Source of the DNA: Tritrichomonas musculus
Lineage: Eukaryota; Parabasalia; Tritrichomonadida; Tritrichomonadidae
Direction of reading: 5' to 3'
DNA: 64,000 bases
NCBI GenBank assembly: GCA_039105265.1
Contig: JAPFFF010000055.1
Coordinates: 620,001 to 684,000, forward strand
The notes under the pieces are model-generated. The model did no database searches. It saw nothing but the letters and a program-made list of their open reading frames with translations, and had not been told where the DNA came from. Made by a program: the position numbers and the translations under genes. Below are positions 1-9,733 of the stretch, one piece after another. How positions within the stretch are numbered: position 1 is the stretch's first letter; each line of letters opens with the position of its first letter.

Positions 1-1
1 A

Positions 2-3000
2 TGCGAGGATCACCATATAGTGTATTCTACTAAGCCATCTCAAGATGCAATCAACCTCCTGAACAACTATCCGGGTACATCAATTGAATCCATGAAGGCA
101 TCTGCCGAGAAGCATCACTTGAATGTGGACATCTATGAGTACTTGGAGGATCTCAAAGTCTATAACCTTCAGGACCAATGGAAATACAATAAGGACAACT
201 CATTTAGGAAATCCGCATTGCTGTACACCCAAAATCGAATCATCCACATAATGTACATCAGGGATGCTGAGAAGCTGACCAACATCCATATCTGTCCAAA
301 GTGTGGCTCATATGCCCATTACGGTCATTACAATATGAAGTGTTTCGAGAACCATGTTAAGAACTGTGACGGGGTATTTCGAAAGCGATTCATACCCAAT
401 CGTGAACCACTACCATACTGTCCACATATACTCAGCAATCCGGTGTACGAATATTGCTTAGCCTATGGTCTCGAATGGAAACCCAACATATATTACATCA
501 CCTACGATTTCGAAACTGTTGAACAGCCTGTGAATACATCTATTGGTTCATCCACAACCATCAACTCACGACTGATTCCCCTTAGCGTATCATCATGTGT
601 CAAATCACAATCTGGTTGTACCACAAGGCACTTCTCATTAAGAGATTCATCTGAGTTCATCATCAAATGGATTGAGTGGTTGTTTGAGCAATCCAAGCAG
701 GTGTATCACGATAAGGTTCAATATATGAAATCCTTCATCAATCAACCAGTTGACAAGCTCAAAACCATTGATCGCAACCTGAATGTGATAACCGTATTTG
801 GATTCAACTCGAGTAGATTCGATAGCAACCTATTCAAGGAGTATCTCAATTACAGTTCAGCCAAGCAAAATATGTTCTGGAGTGTTGAACCCAATAGCAT
901 CATTGGTACCACATCCTCATTGAAGAAGTTCATATTGAAGTCACCCAAATACGATACCAAGTTGCGATTCATCGACGCACAATCATTTGTCGCTGGTGGT
1001 ACATTACGACAATTCGGGGTAGACTTTGGGGGAGTTGAGAATAGCTCGAAGGGTGTGTTCCCATATGAAGCCATCAACACTGAGAACTACAATGAGGTCC
1101 TCTCAAAAGCAGAGCCATTTGAGTATGAGGCGTTCTATAGCTATCTCAACCAGAAGAACCCATTGACACCAGATGATTACAAACTATATCTCGAGGATGC
1201 CAAAAACTATAAAACCCGATGGGACTACCTACTTGCATACAATGATAATGATGTCGAGATGATGATCAAACCCATTGACAACCTGATTGCACTCAATGCT
1301 CAGTACAACATGGACCTCATCTCAAACCTATCGCTAAGCAAGAATGCATCCTGTATCAAGTACGCACTCGCATATAAGGAATTTGATCCAAATGCCGAAT
1401 ACTCCATACAGAATCCCATTAACAAATTCAAACCAAACCTCGATTGGTGGCGATTCAAATGTGAGAACTACTATAACCAGGATGTCAAATATAATCAATC
1501 TCATAAGGACAAACCCAGGAACCTCGATAAATGTGTTTGTGAGGAGCAATTCGATAAGTTCATGGAGATGTACAACAATCCAGATACTGGCAAGTGCCAT
1601 CTCTGTGGTGAGCACTTCACATGGACCAACAGACCAACTCTCGATAGAATCAATAATGATATCGGTCATGAACTCAGTAACTGTAAACTCGCTTGTGCGG
1701 AATGCAACAGACTTCGCAGCCGTGATGACCCCAATATAACCAAACTCCGAATTCAGCTGAAGAAATACTGCAAGATGATGCATCTCCCAACACTCATCAA
1801 CGATGAACAGGAGTATTACAGCTTACGGAACAACATCACAGGTGGTCTATCCAATGTCATGCATCGAGTCAACATCAAGGGTCATACCAAAATAAACCGT
1901 TTTAGATACAACGCCGTTGATCACAAGGTAATCTCATATGATACTCCACACACGATGACTCATATTGTTGGAGTTGATTTCAACAGCTTATACCCATCAG
2001 CATTCAGTTCAACCAAACATGATGTCAATCCATATCACGGGGGAGTCATGTATATGCCAGGTTCCATGATGGAGCGATTCGAGGTGTATAAGGATGGGGT
2101 CAAAAATATGAAGACCTACAACACATGTATGGGTATCATCAACAGCCAGAAGTACCAAGAACATCCCGATTTCCTATTCAAAGCGGAGGTCATGTTGAAA
2201 TGCCCAATATCCAAAATCAACTACTTCATCAATTTCCCACCTGTATTCCGCAATTTCGATATCACCAATGATGAGACCACAATTGGTCCATATATGCACG
2301 ACTACATGACTCACAACAAGCTCCCATCAGTTGACAAAACTGAACGGAAGCTGACCATGAGTGTTGATACAATGGGTACCTATCAGACATTCTCGAACTA
2401 CTACCTCTGGTTCCTCCTCGACCATGGACTTGTCATTGAGGATATCAAGAGTCTCACCAAATACGAGGCTCATCGCGGATTCAACCCATTTGTTAGTGAG
2501 TTCATGAAACGTCGTCAGGATATCATATCTGGAGTTGCTGGGGGGAATGGCGCTGAAAGCGACTTGAGTGTAGCGAATGGCTTGGGACAAGACTTGAGCG
2601 TGTCGAATGAGAAGTTCTACAAGATCAGCATGAATGGCTCATATGGGTACGATGGGATGAACACCGAGAAGTTCTCCAAAATCAAGATATGCTCACGCGA
2701 TAAGACCTTCCAGAATATCATCTACGACAACTATGTCAGTGGCACCAAATTGAGTGATGACAACTATCTACTCCAGATGAACCCAAAGAGCTTCAAATGC
2801 ACAACATGCCTTCAGGAATCATTCTGGACTCTAGATAACGCCAAATTCTGGTATCTCACATTCATATACGACTTCATGTACAAGTGCCTTGATGTGGAGC
2901 GATTCCATTTCATAGAGGGGGACACTGATAGTGCGTATTTTGCGGTTGCAGGTGATGACACCAAGGGGTCCGATCAAGAGTTCAAATACATCATCAAGAA

Positions 3001-3490
3001 TAGGGCATTCTATGATGAGAACATATATAAGTTCATGCCGAATCCCAATATAAATACAATCGCTGATGAGAAGAAAATACTGGGTCTCTGCATTGAGAAA
3101 TATGGTGAGAATATGATAGCGTTAGCCCCCAAGTGCTACACCATATTTAATAGTGGAGCTGTGACCAAGGCACTCAAACTCAAGGGGGTCTCCCTCAAGA
3201 AAAACCATATTACAAGTGATGATTACAAGGACATCATCGACAATGGTGGTGTGAAGGTTGGCAAAAATATCAATATGCAAATGATGCGACAGCTCTCAGC
3301 CCCTCCGGGGATGACTCGCAATACCAAAATCCAGAGCAAAATCAGTGAGATGTCCATGAGCAAGATCACGGTAAACAAGAATGCTCTCACCGGGACCCAC
3401 ACCAAAATGATTGTCCTCGAGAACCAATCCTGTGCACCATTCATCCACGGACTCACTTCAGGGGACTATATTATATGCAATTCGAATTGA
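2..3490 (+). CDS. Protein-primed family B DNA polymerase (5' partial) with an internal HNH-like insert
   Basis: This is the replicative polymerase of element 1. The frame is open to the left edge, so the start lies upstream; residue numbers here count from position 20. A Cys/His cluster (CPKCGSY..) is near residue 90. Exonuclease motifs are YDFET (about 160), a NSSRFD motif (about 260) and NDNDVE (about 410). Polymerase motif A is DFNSLYPS (about 650), motif B is SMNGSYGY (about 865) and motif C is GDTDS (about 965). Between exonuclease and polymerase (about 500-580) lies a block with CHLC, LDRINND, GHELSN and CAECN, which has the layout of a zinc-stabilised HNH nuclease. Near the C-terminus the frame contains one copy of a 28-bp repeat shared with two other genes. 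It converges on the fibre gene at 3614. Confidence 0.93.
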   Translation, partial: CEDHHIVYSTKPSQDAINLLNNYPGTSIESMKASAEKHHLNVDIYEYLEDLKVYNLQDQWKYNKDNSFRKSALLYTQNRIIHIMYIRDAEKLTNIHICPKCGSYAHYGHYNMKCFENHVKNCDGVFRKRFIPNREPLPYCPHILSNPVYEYCLAYGLEWKPNIYYITYDFETVEQPVNTSIGSSTTINSRLIPLSVSSCVKSQSGCTTRHFSLRDSSEFIIKWIEWLFEQSKQVYHDKVQYMKSFINQPVDKLKTIDRNLNVITVFGFNSSRFDSNLFKEYLNYSSAKQNMFWSVEPNSIIGTTSSLKKFILKSPKYDTKLRFIDAQSFVAGGTLRQFGVDFGGVENSSKGVFPYEAINTENYNEVLSKAEPFEYEAFYSYLNQKNPLTPDDYKLYLEDAKNYKTRWDYLLAYNDNDVEMMIKPIDNLIALNAQYNMDLISNLSLSKNASCIKYALAYKEFDPNAEYSIQNPINKFKPNLDWWRFKCENYYNQDVKYNQSHKDKPRNLDKCVCEEQFDKFMEMYNNPDTGKCHLCGEHFTWTNRPTLDRINNDIGHELSNCKLACAECNRLRSRDDPNITKLRIQLKKYCKMMHLPTLINDEQEYYSLRNNITGGLSNVMHRVNIKGHTKINRFRYNAVDHKVISYDTPHTMTHIVGVDFNSLYPSAFSSTKHDVNPYHGGVMYMPGSMMERFEVYKDGVKNMKTYNTCMGIINSQKYQEHPDFLFKAEVMLKCPISKINYFINFPPVFRNFDITNDETTIGPYMHDYMTHNKLPSVDKTERKLTMSVDTMGTYQTFSNYYLWFLLDHGLVIEDIKSLTKYEAHRGFNPFVSEFMKRRQDIISGVAGGNGAESDLSVANGLGQDLSVSNEKFYKISMNGSYGYDGMNTEKFSKIKICSRDKTFQNIIYDNYVSGTKLSDDNYLLQMNPKSFKCTTCLQESFWTLDNAKFWYLTFIYDFMYKCLDVERFHFIEGDTDSAYFAVAGDDTKGSDQEFKYIIKNRAFYDENIYKFMPNPNINTIADEKKILGLCIEKYGENMIALAPKCYTIFNSGAVTKALKLKGVSLKKNHITSDDYKDIIDNGGVKVGKNINMQMMRQLSAPPGMTRNTKIQSKISEMSMSKITVNKNALTGTHTKMIVLENQSCAPFIHGLTSGDYIICNSN
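3283..3310 (+). repeat. 28-bp G+C-rich dispersed repeat, copy 1 (in PolB)
   Basis: The core CGACAGCTCTCAGCCCCTCC, followed by GGGG, is read here as RQLSAPPG. The same 28 bp occur exactly on the minus strand at 4252-4279, and with one mismatch at 10986-11009 and its flank. The reading frame differs between genes, so the similarity is at DNA level. Confidence 0.9.
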
Positions 3491-3517
3491 ATATGGGGTC
3501 AACGGGATTTCCCGCAG

Positions 3518-3555
3518 ACCACTAAATATTGGGTGTGGTAGAATTCTACCAGACC
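3518..3555 (+). repeat. 38-bp intergenic sequence with internal palindrome, copy 1
   Basis: This sits between the convergent PolB and fibre genes. It contains the 14-bp perfect palindrome GGTAGAATTCTACC. The exact reverse complement of all 38 bases lies at 13639-13676, about 10 kb away. The position between gene ends suggests a shared 3'-end or terminator signal, or a recombination site; the function is inference. Confidence 0.85.
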
Positions 3556-3613
3556 CGGATTTCATGGTGATAACCCCTAAATCCCTGGAACAGCAAAAAT
3601 GCTTTCCCGATAA

Positions 3614-4735
3614 TTAGGCCTTAAACACAGCTAATGTGGATCCGTTGATGATACCAGTTATGATACCCACTGTCATACGATTTATTTTTGAGGTTATCGC
3701 GGTCTCACCAGTGAGTATCTTCAGTTTATTATCAGCGTTATCAATGAATACCTCATCCCCAATGGAATAGCATGAGGAGTCCTCAACCTTAACCATGTAA
3801 TCCCCATGAGTGGCGAATGTGATACAACCATTGGCTTCATCGATTCTCACGCATATACCAACATACTCCTTCCAGGTGCCAGTGGTCTTCACACTACATA
3901 TGCAATCAGCGGTGTCAGCTTCAGTGCTAGGGACCCATTTCGAGTCCTCACGATGATACACCTTACCGGTCATATATACTGGGGCTCCAATGACGAAATC
4001 GGTGATGGTGTTAACCGATGACTCGATTGGGGAGTAGTGGGTGATGGTTGTACTGGCGAATGCGTGTAGTTTATCAACATATGACTTCAATGCAAAGTTA
4101 TCAGTCACATATTTCACCGAAGTAATTATATCATTGTTCACAGGTCGGTGGCGGATTAGTGTGATAGATGCATCATATATATTGGTCAGTGTATCGTCTT
4201 CAGCTCTCAATGAGATAATATGGGTATTATAATTAATATTTATTAATTCACCCCCGGAGGGGCTGAGAGCTGTCGCATCACCACTGGTTGATTTGTAAAT
4301 CATATTCAAACTCTTAAATAAACTGTATCCGTATTCAGCCTCTTCATATGATGCATCATCAGCATTTCGTTTGAATTTGACGATAATAGTTTCGGTAGTG
4401 AATACTTTCCTTACATCATCATCTGGGATTACACAACCACGATCATTCTGTGTACATTGAATTGTGATTTGTTGGGAACCTTCATTAGTAATACTCTCAG
4501 TTTTTACAAATGGTGATTCGATTTGAGCTTTAATGACATTCATTAACCATTGAGTATTGCCACTTGAATTATACACCATAAATTCACCACGATCATACCA
4601 TACAATATACGATCCATTATCTAACACCATTCTATATCCTCTCTTATATTTTTCATAAGGCTTGAATATCAAATCATAATGTTGTATATTGTTAATGTAA
4701 TCCGTGTTAGAACCCCAATTAACATCAAATATCAC
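3614..4735 (-). CDS. Fibre-like protein, C-terminal part (no in-frame ATG)
   Basis: This encodes 373 codons rich in beta-strand-like and polar sequence. The last third (around TGKVYHRE, GICVRID, GDYMVKVED and GDEVFID) reads like the small beta-barrel modules found in phage head or tail fibres; that is my reading, not a database hit. The frame begins with GTG, not ATG, and is exactly in frame with the preceding fibre ORF (4757-6001). Only one TAA codon and seven sense codons separate them. I infer one original fibre gene of about 795 codons interrupted by a stop, either by nonsense mutation or with readthrough. An exact copy of the 28-bp repeat lies inside (4252-4279). Confidence 0.6.
   Translation of the reverse strand: MIFDVNWGSNTDYINNIQHYDLIFKPYEKYKRGYRMVLDNGSYIVWYDRGEFMVYNSSGNTQWLMNVIKAQIESPFVKTESITNEGSQQITIQCTQNDRGCVIPDDDVRKVFTTETIIVKFKRNADDASYEEAEYGYSLFKSLNMIYKSTSGDATALSPSGGELININYNTHIISLRAEDDTLTNIYDASITLIRHRPVNNDIITSVKYVTDNFALKSYVDKLHAFASTTITHYSPIESSVNTITDFVIGAPVYMTGKVYHREDSKWVPSTEADTADCICSVKTTGTWKEYVGICVRIDEANGCITFATHGDYMVKVEDSSCYSIGDEVFIDNADNKLKILTGETAITSKINRMTVGIITGIINGSTLAVFKA
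4252..4279 (-). repeat. 28-bp G+C-rich dispersed repeat, copy 2 (in fibre gene)
   Basis: This is an exact minus-strand copy of 3283-3310. It lies in coding sense but in another frame, read as DATALSPSGG. It is a G+C-rich island in an AT-rich stretch. Confidence 0.9.
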
Positions 4736-4756
4736 ATGTATATCGGTTTCTGGTAA

Positions 4757-6001
4757 TTATGGTTTTACAAATATATAATCACGAACTGGATTCGGATATT
4801 CAATATTCAATTCAGTGCCATATAGTGCGGTACTCAGTGCAGATTCATTAACCAAATCTGTGGGTACCTCAGGGATATCCGTTTTGAGAGCATACTCACT
4901 TAAGTTCGCAAGCTTCGCATACTTCCCATCAGCCACATCCTTGGTCTCATACTTATCTAATTCATATGCGAGCTCATCTTCATCGACGAACTTCTCATCA
5001 GCCTGGGCACTAGTATAATATGGTGTCAAGTCAACTGGTTCTGGGATATCCGCTTTGAGAGCATAAGTGTTCGACACATATCTAGCCGAATAAGCGTTTT
5101 TGTCTGTTGGTTCGACAGTTTTGGTTATTGAACATGATAGTATTTCAGGTGTATCACCAGTTCCTGGATTGATTAATTCATGGCTTTGATACAGTATCCA
5201 TAGACCAGAACTACTTCCGTCGATATGCAGTATCTGAGAGGGTTGATTATCATCATCGTCATTGTACGAATAGTCTGCGTGAACATAATGGGCCGTATAG
5301 TAACTGTCTGATGAGACAATATCCAACCCATATTGCTCAATCAGTATATGATATGAGTCGTAGTCCAAATCAGGGATTGTATTATTGACGATTGTGAATT
5401 GAATAGTTGTTTGACCCTCAATAATCTCTGGGATTTCGCCTTTCACTCGATCAATAGCATGGGTCATATCTGTTGTCAAAGCATATGGTTCCAACGCAGT
5501 ACTCAGTGTAGATCCATTAACCAAATCAGTGGGTATCTCCGGGATATCTTCAGCGAGTGCATACTCACTTAAGTTCGCAAGCTTCGCATACGGTTCCAAA
5601 GCAGTACTCAATGAATCACTCGTAACGATGTTCTCAGGGACCTCAGGTATCTCAGTAGATAGCGCACAGTTTTTGGCGATGTAATCACGTAATTCCCCAA
5701 TGGCACTATCCACATCTTCACTAGATGCGTACTTCAGCATCTCCGTATTGAAATCCTCGGTTTTCACATAGTCGAATAGCTGGGTTTGCAAAGCATATGA
5801 CTCAAGGTCCTTGGCTAAGGCATATTTTTCGAGTTGCTCACCAACTGTACTCGTAATGAGTTCCTTGATTTGCTCCTGGTTGGGACCAGTTATATTCGAG
5901 CCATTATGACACATACATGCATACTTTTTGATGTATTCTATTAGTAACTCGTCGATAGTGGCCGCTTTTATTGAAAATCCACTCTGTTCTATACTGAACA
6001 T
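4757..6001 (-). CDS. Phage-tail-like fibre protein, N-terminal part
   Basis: This encodes 414 residues from ATG at 6001. After an N-terminal segment the protein is built of short imperfect repeats, such as SEYALAEDIPEIPTDLV, LSTALEPYA and KYAKLANLSEYAL, the pattern of trimeric phage tail-fibre shafts. A virion fibre or adhesin role is inference. It ends in TAA at 4757-4759, and the same frame continues open through 3614-4735. It is head-to-head with the large structural gene at 6020 (18 bp between starts), so the two probably share a bidirectional promoter region. A fibre of different sequence but similar shaft style occurs in element 2. Confidence 0.7.
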   Translation of the reverse strand: MFSIEQSGFSIKAATIDELLIEYIKKYACMCHNGSNITGPNQEQIKELITSTVGEQLEKYALAKDLESYALQTQLFDYVKTEDFNTEMLKYASSEDVDSAIGELRDYIAKNCALSTEIPEVPENIVTSDSLSTALEPYAKLANLSEYALAEDIPEIPTDLVNGSTLSTALEPYALTTDMTHAIDRVKGEIPEIIEGQTTIQFTIVNNTIPDLDYDSYHILIEQYGLDIVSSDSYYTAHYVHADYSYNDDDDNQPSQILHIDGSSSGLWILYQSHELINPGTGDTPEILSCSITKTVEPTDKNAYSARYVSNTYALKADIPEPVDLTPYYTSAQADEKFVDEDELAYELDKYETKDVADGKYAKLANLSEYALKTDIPEVPTDLVNESALSTALYGTELNIEYPNPVRDYIFVKP

Positions 6002-6019
6002 TTACTATAAAATAAAGGT

Positions 6020-8863
6020 ATGCTTAACCGTATTGATAATGAAGTCAAGAGCGCCAGAGACCGTAATATCCTTAAGTTTATATATACTGAATGCAAAGCA
6101 ACAGATGATATCATCAACGCTATGATAGGTGTCATCAATGATAGAAATCTGTACGGTGATAAGGTGCTTAGTAAGTTCTTGGAGCTTAAGCGCTCATGGC
6201 CAAATCAAGGATCAGATCCCATTGAGGCTGATCAAGTTGAAGGTACTAAGGATAGTCTTTCGTGGAGGCTCCGAGAGTTCAACTACGAACTGGATAATTA
6301 TTTGAAAAACTCCGAAGACCCAGGTAAATATGAATATTATCGGAATAAAGTCCAGAACAACAAACTCCGTGGTACTCTTAGGTTATTATATGTTATATGT
6401 GGTGTGTCAAAAGAAATCATCGATAATATGATACATGTCATCAATAATCCAGATCTGTACAATGATGAGATACGACAGTCGCTCAAAAACATAGATGATA
6501 TGTGTAATGGATTCAACAGGAATAACGCTGGTGTGAAACAAACTTTGAAGCAAAGACTTAAAAATGATGCCGAGACTTACTTCACAAATCCGAATCTATA
6601 TTTGAAACCCCAACCGAAACCTCCAGGAGATCCAATCGAGAAACCCCCAATGGCACCTCCACAGGAGATCCAATCGATACCATTATCGGAGTTTCCTAAA
6701 GTGGAACCCCCAGGAGATCCAGGTGAAGACTCAGGTGAAGAGGAGGCTTATAGTGAAGTCCAGTACCCCAGATACCGTAAGCTTCTTAAGTTTTTATCTA
6801 GTAAATGCGAAGTAACAGATGAAATCATCGATAATATGATACAAGTCATCAATAATTCAGACTTGTACAAGGCTGAGATGAATATAATCGATGAGATGAG
6901 GCAAGATTGTGCACGCACCGACTTTAATGATCCTAGGTCTGTTGCAAGTTTGAAGAACCTTTTTAAGCTGAAAGCTTCAATTAACTTCGGAAATTCGAAT
7001 AAATATTTGAAACCCCAAGCGAAGTCCCAGTCGAAGCCCAAAGCGGAACCCCCAATAGCACCCCAACCGAAACCCCCAATAGTACCCCCACAGGAGATCC
7101 AATCGATACCATTATCGGAATTTCCTGAGGTGGAATCTCCAGGAGATTCAATCGAGGAACCCCAAGGAGATCCACTCGTGGAACCTCCAGGGGAAGACTC
7201 CGGTGAAGACTCAGGTGAAGACTCAGGTGAAGACTCAGGGGAAGCCTCAGGGGAAGAGGAGGATAGTAGTAAAGTCCCGTACAGTAAGCTTCTTGATTAC
7301 CGTAAGCTTCTTGAGTATTTATCTAGTAAATGCGATGTATCAGAGGAAGTCATCACTAATATGGTACATATCATCTATTGTCCAGAGTTGTACGAGACTG
7401 AGATAGTAAATGCGATTGGTGAGATGAGTCAAGATTTGGTAAGCACCGACTTTAATGATCCTAGTCAGGTTGACAAGTTGAAGAAAAGGCTTACGAAATA
7501 TGTCACGACTTACTTCACAAATCCGGATCTATATTTGAAACCCCAACCGAAACCCCAAGGAGATCCAATCGAGGAACCTCCACAGGAGATCCAATCGATA
7601 CCATTATCGGATTTTCCTGGATTGGAATCTCCAGGGGAACCTCCAGGAGATCCAATCGAGGACACCCCTGATTATGCTAATCCCAATAGACAACCCGTTA
7701 ATCCAGAATTTGAGGAGGAAGAGGAGGAGGCGGAATCCCAATCGATGTCAAATATATTCCCAGAAATCGGAACTCGTGCAGATAGGATTGATCAGGATAT
7801 GGACATGCTGCGCACAAAGCGTATTCTCCCTGAGGATATCATTGAGGTACTACCCAAATACTATCGCATTGCTGATAACCCCGAATGTGCACCTCGTGAA
7901 CTTAACGAGTTTGAGATTCGGGAGGTTCGAGATATGGTTGATGATATCATACATAACTTGGATTCAATCGCAGAAGATCGATCGCTTACCATAGAGACTC
8001 CAAAAGCAGAAGCCGAGGTGTCAAATATACGAAGATATATCAGTAAGATTAGGGTCTATGAGGGTATCGAAGCTGATATCGAAAAAGATGTCAATCGCGA
8101 GAATACAAATAATAACATTTTTTCTACACCTAAAGTACACATGTCCCGTAAAACCGATAAGGATGATGATATGATTATCGATGGTGGTGAAGAGGATGAG
8201 GATGATGAAGATGGTGATACTGAGGCTGCGTCTGAGGCTGAGGCTGAGGCTGAGGCACCTACTCTAGCTAAATATAAATATGTTAGGACACCTGTTAAAC
8301 CTCCGATTGTATACGGTGGGAAATCACTTAAGCAAGTACCAGATTCGGTACACAGACCAAAATCCAAATATACTAAAGAACAACAATATGACTATGTAAG
8401 GGTGCCTATTGAATCACGAAGTGGTCTCATAGGTAAGCGTTCAGGTAAAGACTTTACAAATGTTAAAGGCCATTTAGACAAGTTTGGCAATCTCGCACTC
8501 TCAGCTGATTCTTCAGCTTTCAAGAAGAACTTCCTAGATATGGTCATAAATGGTAACTTTCGAGTTAAGTACATTCCAGCAGCAGCAGCTCGTGATACCG
8601 CGGAGGAATATTGTTTGAAACATCTTGATGAGAATGGAGTTCCCAAGTACAGATTATTACCAACCAACAGTAAGGACCCATTAGGAAATAATATTACAGA
8701 CCTTAATGGTGACCGTGTTGATGATATCGTACTTGTTGATAAACGTGGAACTCCAGCTATAGTCAACGGTTACAAATTAGTCCATGCATCTCCTTATAAG
8801 AAGGTCTGGAAAACAATTTATAATACAAAGGCTAAGCGTCAAGAAACTCCATTTAATGTATAG
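6020..8863 (+). CDS. Large repeat-rich structural protein candidate, N-terminal part
   Basis: This encodes 947 residues. Four related helical modules begin near residues 14, 116, 252 and 427 (compare RKLLKFLSSKCEVTDEIID with RKLLEYLSSKCDVSEEVIT). They are linked by Pro/Glu-rich spacers that repeat QSIPLSEFP. A strongly acidic stretch lies near 715-745, and a C-terminal domain carries DLNGDRVDD (about 893), a DxNxDxxxD pattern like calcium-binding loops. The C-terminal domain matches the middle of the 445-aa protein of element 3 (57104-58441). The TAG at 8861-8863 is in frame with the next ORF at 8867, and element 3 has both parts as one protein. This one is probably interrupted by a stop. A virion structural role is inference. 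Confidence 0.65.
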   Translation: MLNRIDNEVKSARDRNILKFIYTECKATDDIINAMIGVINDRNLYGDKVLSKFLELKRSWPNQGSDPIEADQVEGTKDSLSWRLREFNYELDNYLKNSEDPGKYEYYRNKVQNNKLRGTLRLLYVICGVSKEIIDNMIHVINNPDLYNDEIRQSLKNIDDMCNGFNRNNAGVKQTLKQRLKNDAETYFTNPNLYLKPQPKPPGDPIEKPPMAPPQEIQSIPLSEFPKVEPPGDPGEDSGEEEAYSEVQYPRYRKLLKFLSSKCEVTDEIIDNMIQVINNSDLYKAEMNIIDEMRQDCARTDFNDPRSVASLKNLFKLKASINFGNSNKYLKPQAKSQSKPKAEPPIAPQPKPPIVPPQEIQSIPLSEFPEVESPGDSIEEPQGDPLVEPPGEDSGEDSGEDSGEDSGEASGEEEDSSKVPYSKLLDYRKLLEYLSSKCDVSEEVITNMVHIIYCPELYETEIVNAIGEMSQDLVSTDFNDPSQVDKLKKRLTKYVTTYFTNPDLYLKPQPKPQGDPIEEPPQEIQSIPLSDFPGLESPGEPPGDPIEDTPDYANPNRQPVNPEFEEEEEEAESQSMSNIFPEIGTRADRIDQDMDMLRTKRILPEDIIEVLPKYYRIADNPECAPRELNEFEIREVRDMVDDIIHNLDSIAEDRSLTIETPKAEAEVSNIRRYISKIRVYEGIEADIEKDVNRENTNNNIFSTPKVHMSRKTDKDDDMIIDGGEEDEDDEDGDTEAASEAEAEAEAPTLAKYKYVRTPVKPPIVYGGKSLKQVPDSVHRPKSKYTKEQQYDYVRVPIESRSGLIGKRSGKDFTNVKGHLDKFGNLALSADSSAFKKNFLDMVINGNFRVKYIPAAAARDTAEEYCLKHLDENGVPKYRLLPTNSKDPLGNNITDLNGDRVDDIVLVDKRGTPAIVNGYKLVHASPYKKVWKTIYNTKAKRQETPFNV

Positions 8864-8866
8864 CTT

Positions 8867-9670
8867 ATGCAGCAATATAATAAGGATGTTGCCAATGTCG
8901 ATTGGGAACGTGGTGAATATATATTGAAGAAATCCCAGGACTTGAATACTCTAGAAACTGCATATGGTGATCTCGGTCTTGGAAAGGCACGTATTAGTAA
9001 ACGTTTATCACCTAACAGTTATTGGGCATCCCTGTTCTCTCACATATGGAAGGCATTCTGGTCCAACAATAATTATAATAAGTATATCAAAATCAGGAAA
9101 CTGACCAATTTTCTAACGGTATGCAACGCCATATATGTCTATTACTTTGACATTCCTATGAAACTAGCTGTTGAGAAAAAGTCTGCTAGAGGCAAATCAT
9201 TCAACTACCCAGATTGGTCGAATTGGAGAAGTACTCATAAGCAAACTTATCAAAAGGGTGTCGGTCCTAAGGTCCAAGCCTGGATTAAAATTATTGACAA
9301 GGCAATTAACCGTAAAACTGGTGACCTAAAGAAAGGAGCTGTACCCGATGAGCTTAGCGACATGTTAGATTTCGTAGAGGAAGTTGTATTTCAATGGGGA
9401 TTTGGATATAAATTCGATGAGGGAATCGTTCCAGAATCTAAATCTAAAACTTCATTTTATGGAAATCTAGTTACATTCGCACGAACAGCCCCGCCAGCCG
9501 AATTGAAGAAAGCTCGCCAAGGATTTATTGATAACATCAATGCGTTAATCGAATATGAATTATACGGAGAGGGTAGTGGATATATTGAGATGAAAACCCA
9601 AAATAAGCTAGAAAGGGACTCTAGGAAAAATAAAGCTATGCAATACAATGTTACATATGAAGGTGAATAA
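8867..9670 (+). CDS. Structural protein candidate, C-terminal part (same frame as upstream ORF)
   Basis: This encodes 267 residues. It starts with ATG three bases after the TAG of the upstream ORF and in the same frame. Its start region lies inside what is one continuous protein in element 3: the KRLSP segment and the following helical region (KAFWSN.., then YYFDIPMKL) correspond to KRLSPYQRF and beyond in 57104-58441. There is no T-tract or Inr-like signal of its own, because the upstream coding sequence abuts. Readthrough, reinitiation or a recent nonsense mutation are the alternatives. No known catalytic motif is seen. Confidence 0.6.
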   Translation: MQQYNKDVANVDWERGEYILKKSQDLNTLETAYGDLGLGKARISKRLSPNSYWASLFSHIWKAFWSNNNYNKYIKIRKLTNFLTVCNAIYVYYFDIPMKLAVEKKSARGKSFNYPDWSNWRSTHKQTYQKGVGPKVQAWIKIIDKAINRKTGDLKKGAVPDELSDMLDFVEEVVFQWGFGYKFDEGIVPESKSKTSFYGNLVTFARTAPPAELKKARQGFIDNINALIEYELYGEGSGYIEMKTQNKLERDSRKNKAMQYNVTYEGE

Positions 9671-9733
9671 ACATGTATTATGGTTTGAATTGGTCAAAGA
9701 AATTCACACGCTTTTGGCTGTGTTTGGATTTTA

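Noticed and set aside
1334-1783. Long ORFs on both strands inside PolB
   Set aside because: They overlap PolB codons with conserved motifs and have no leader signals; they are shadows of the real frame.
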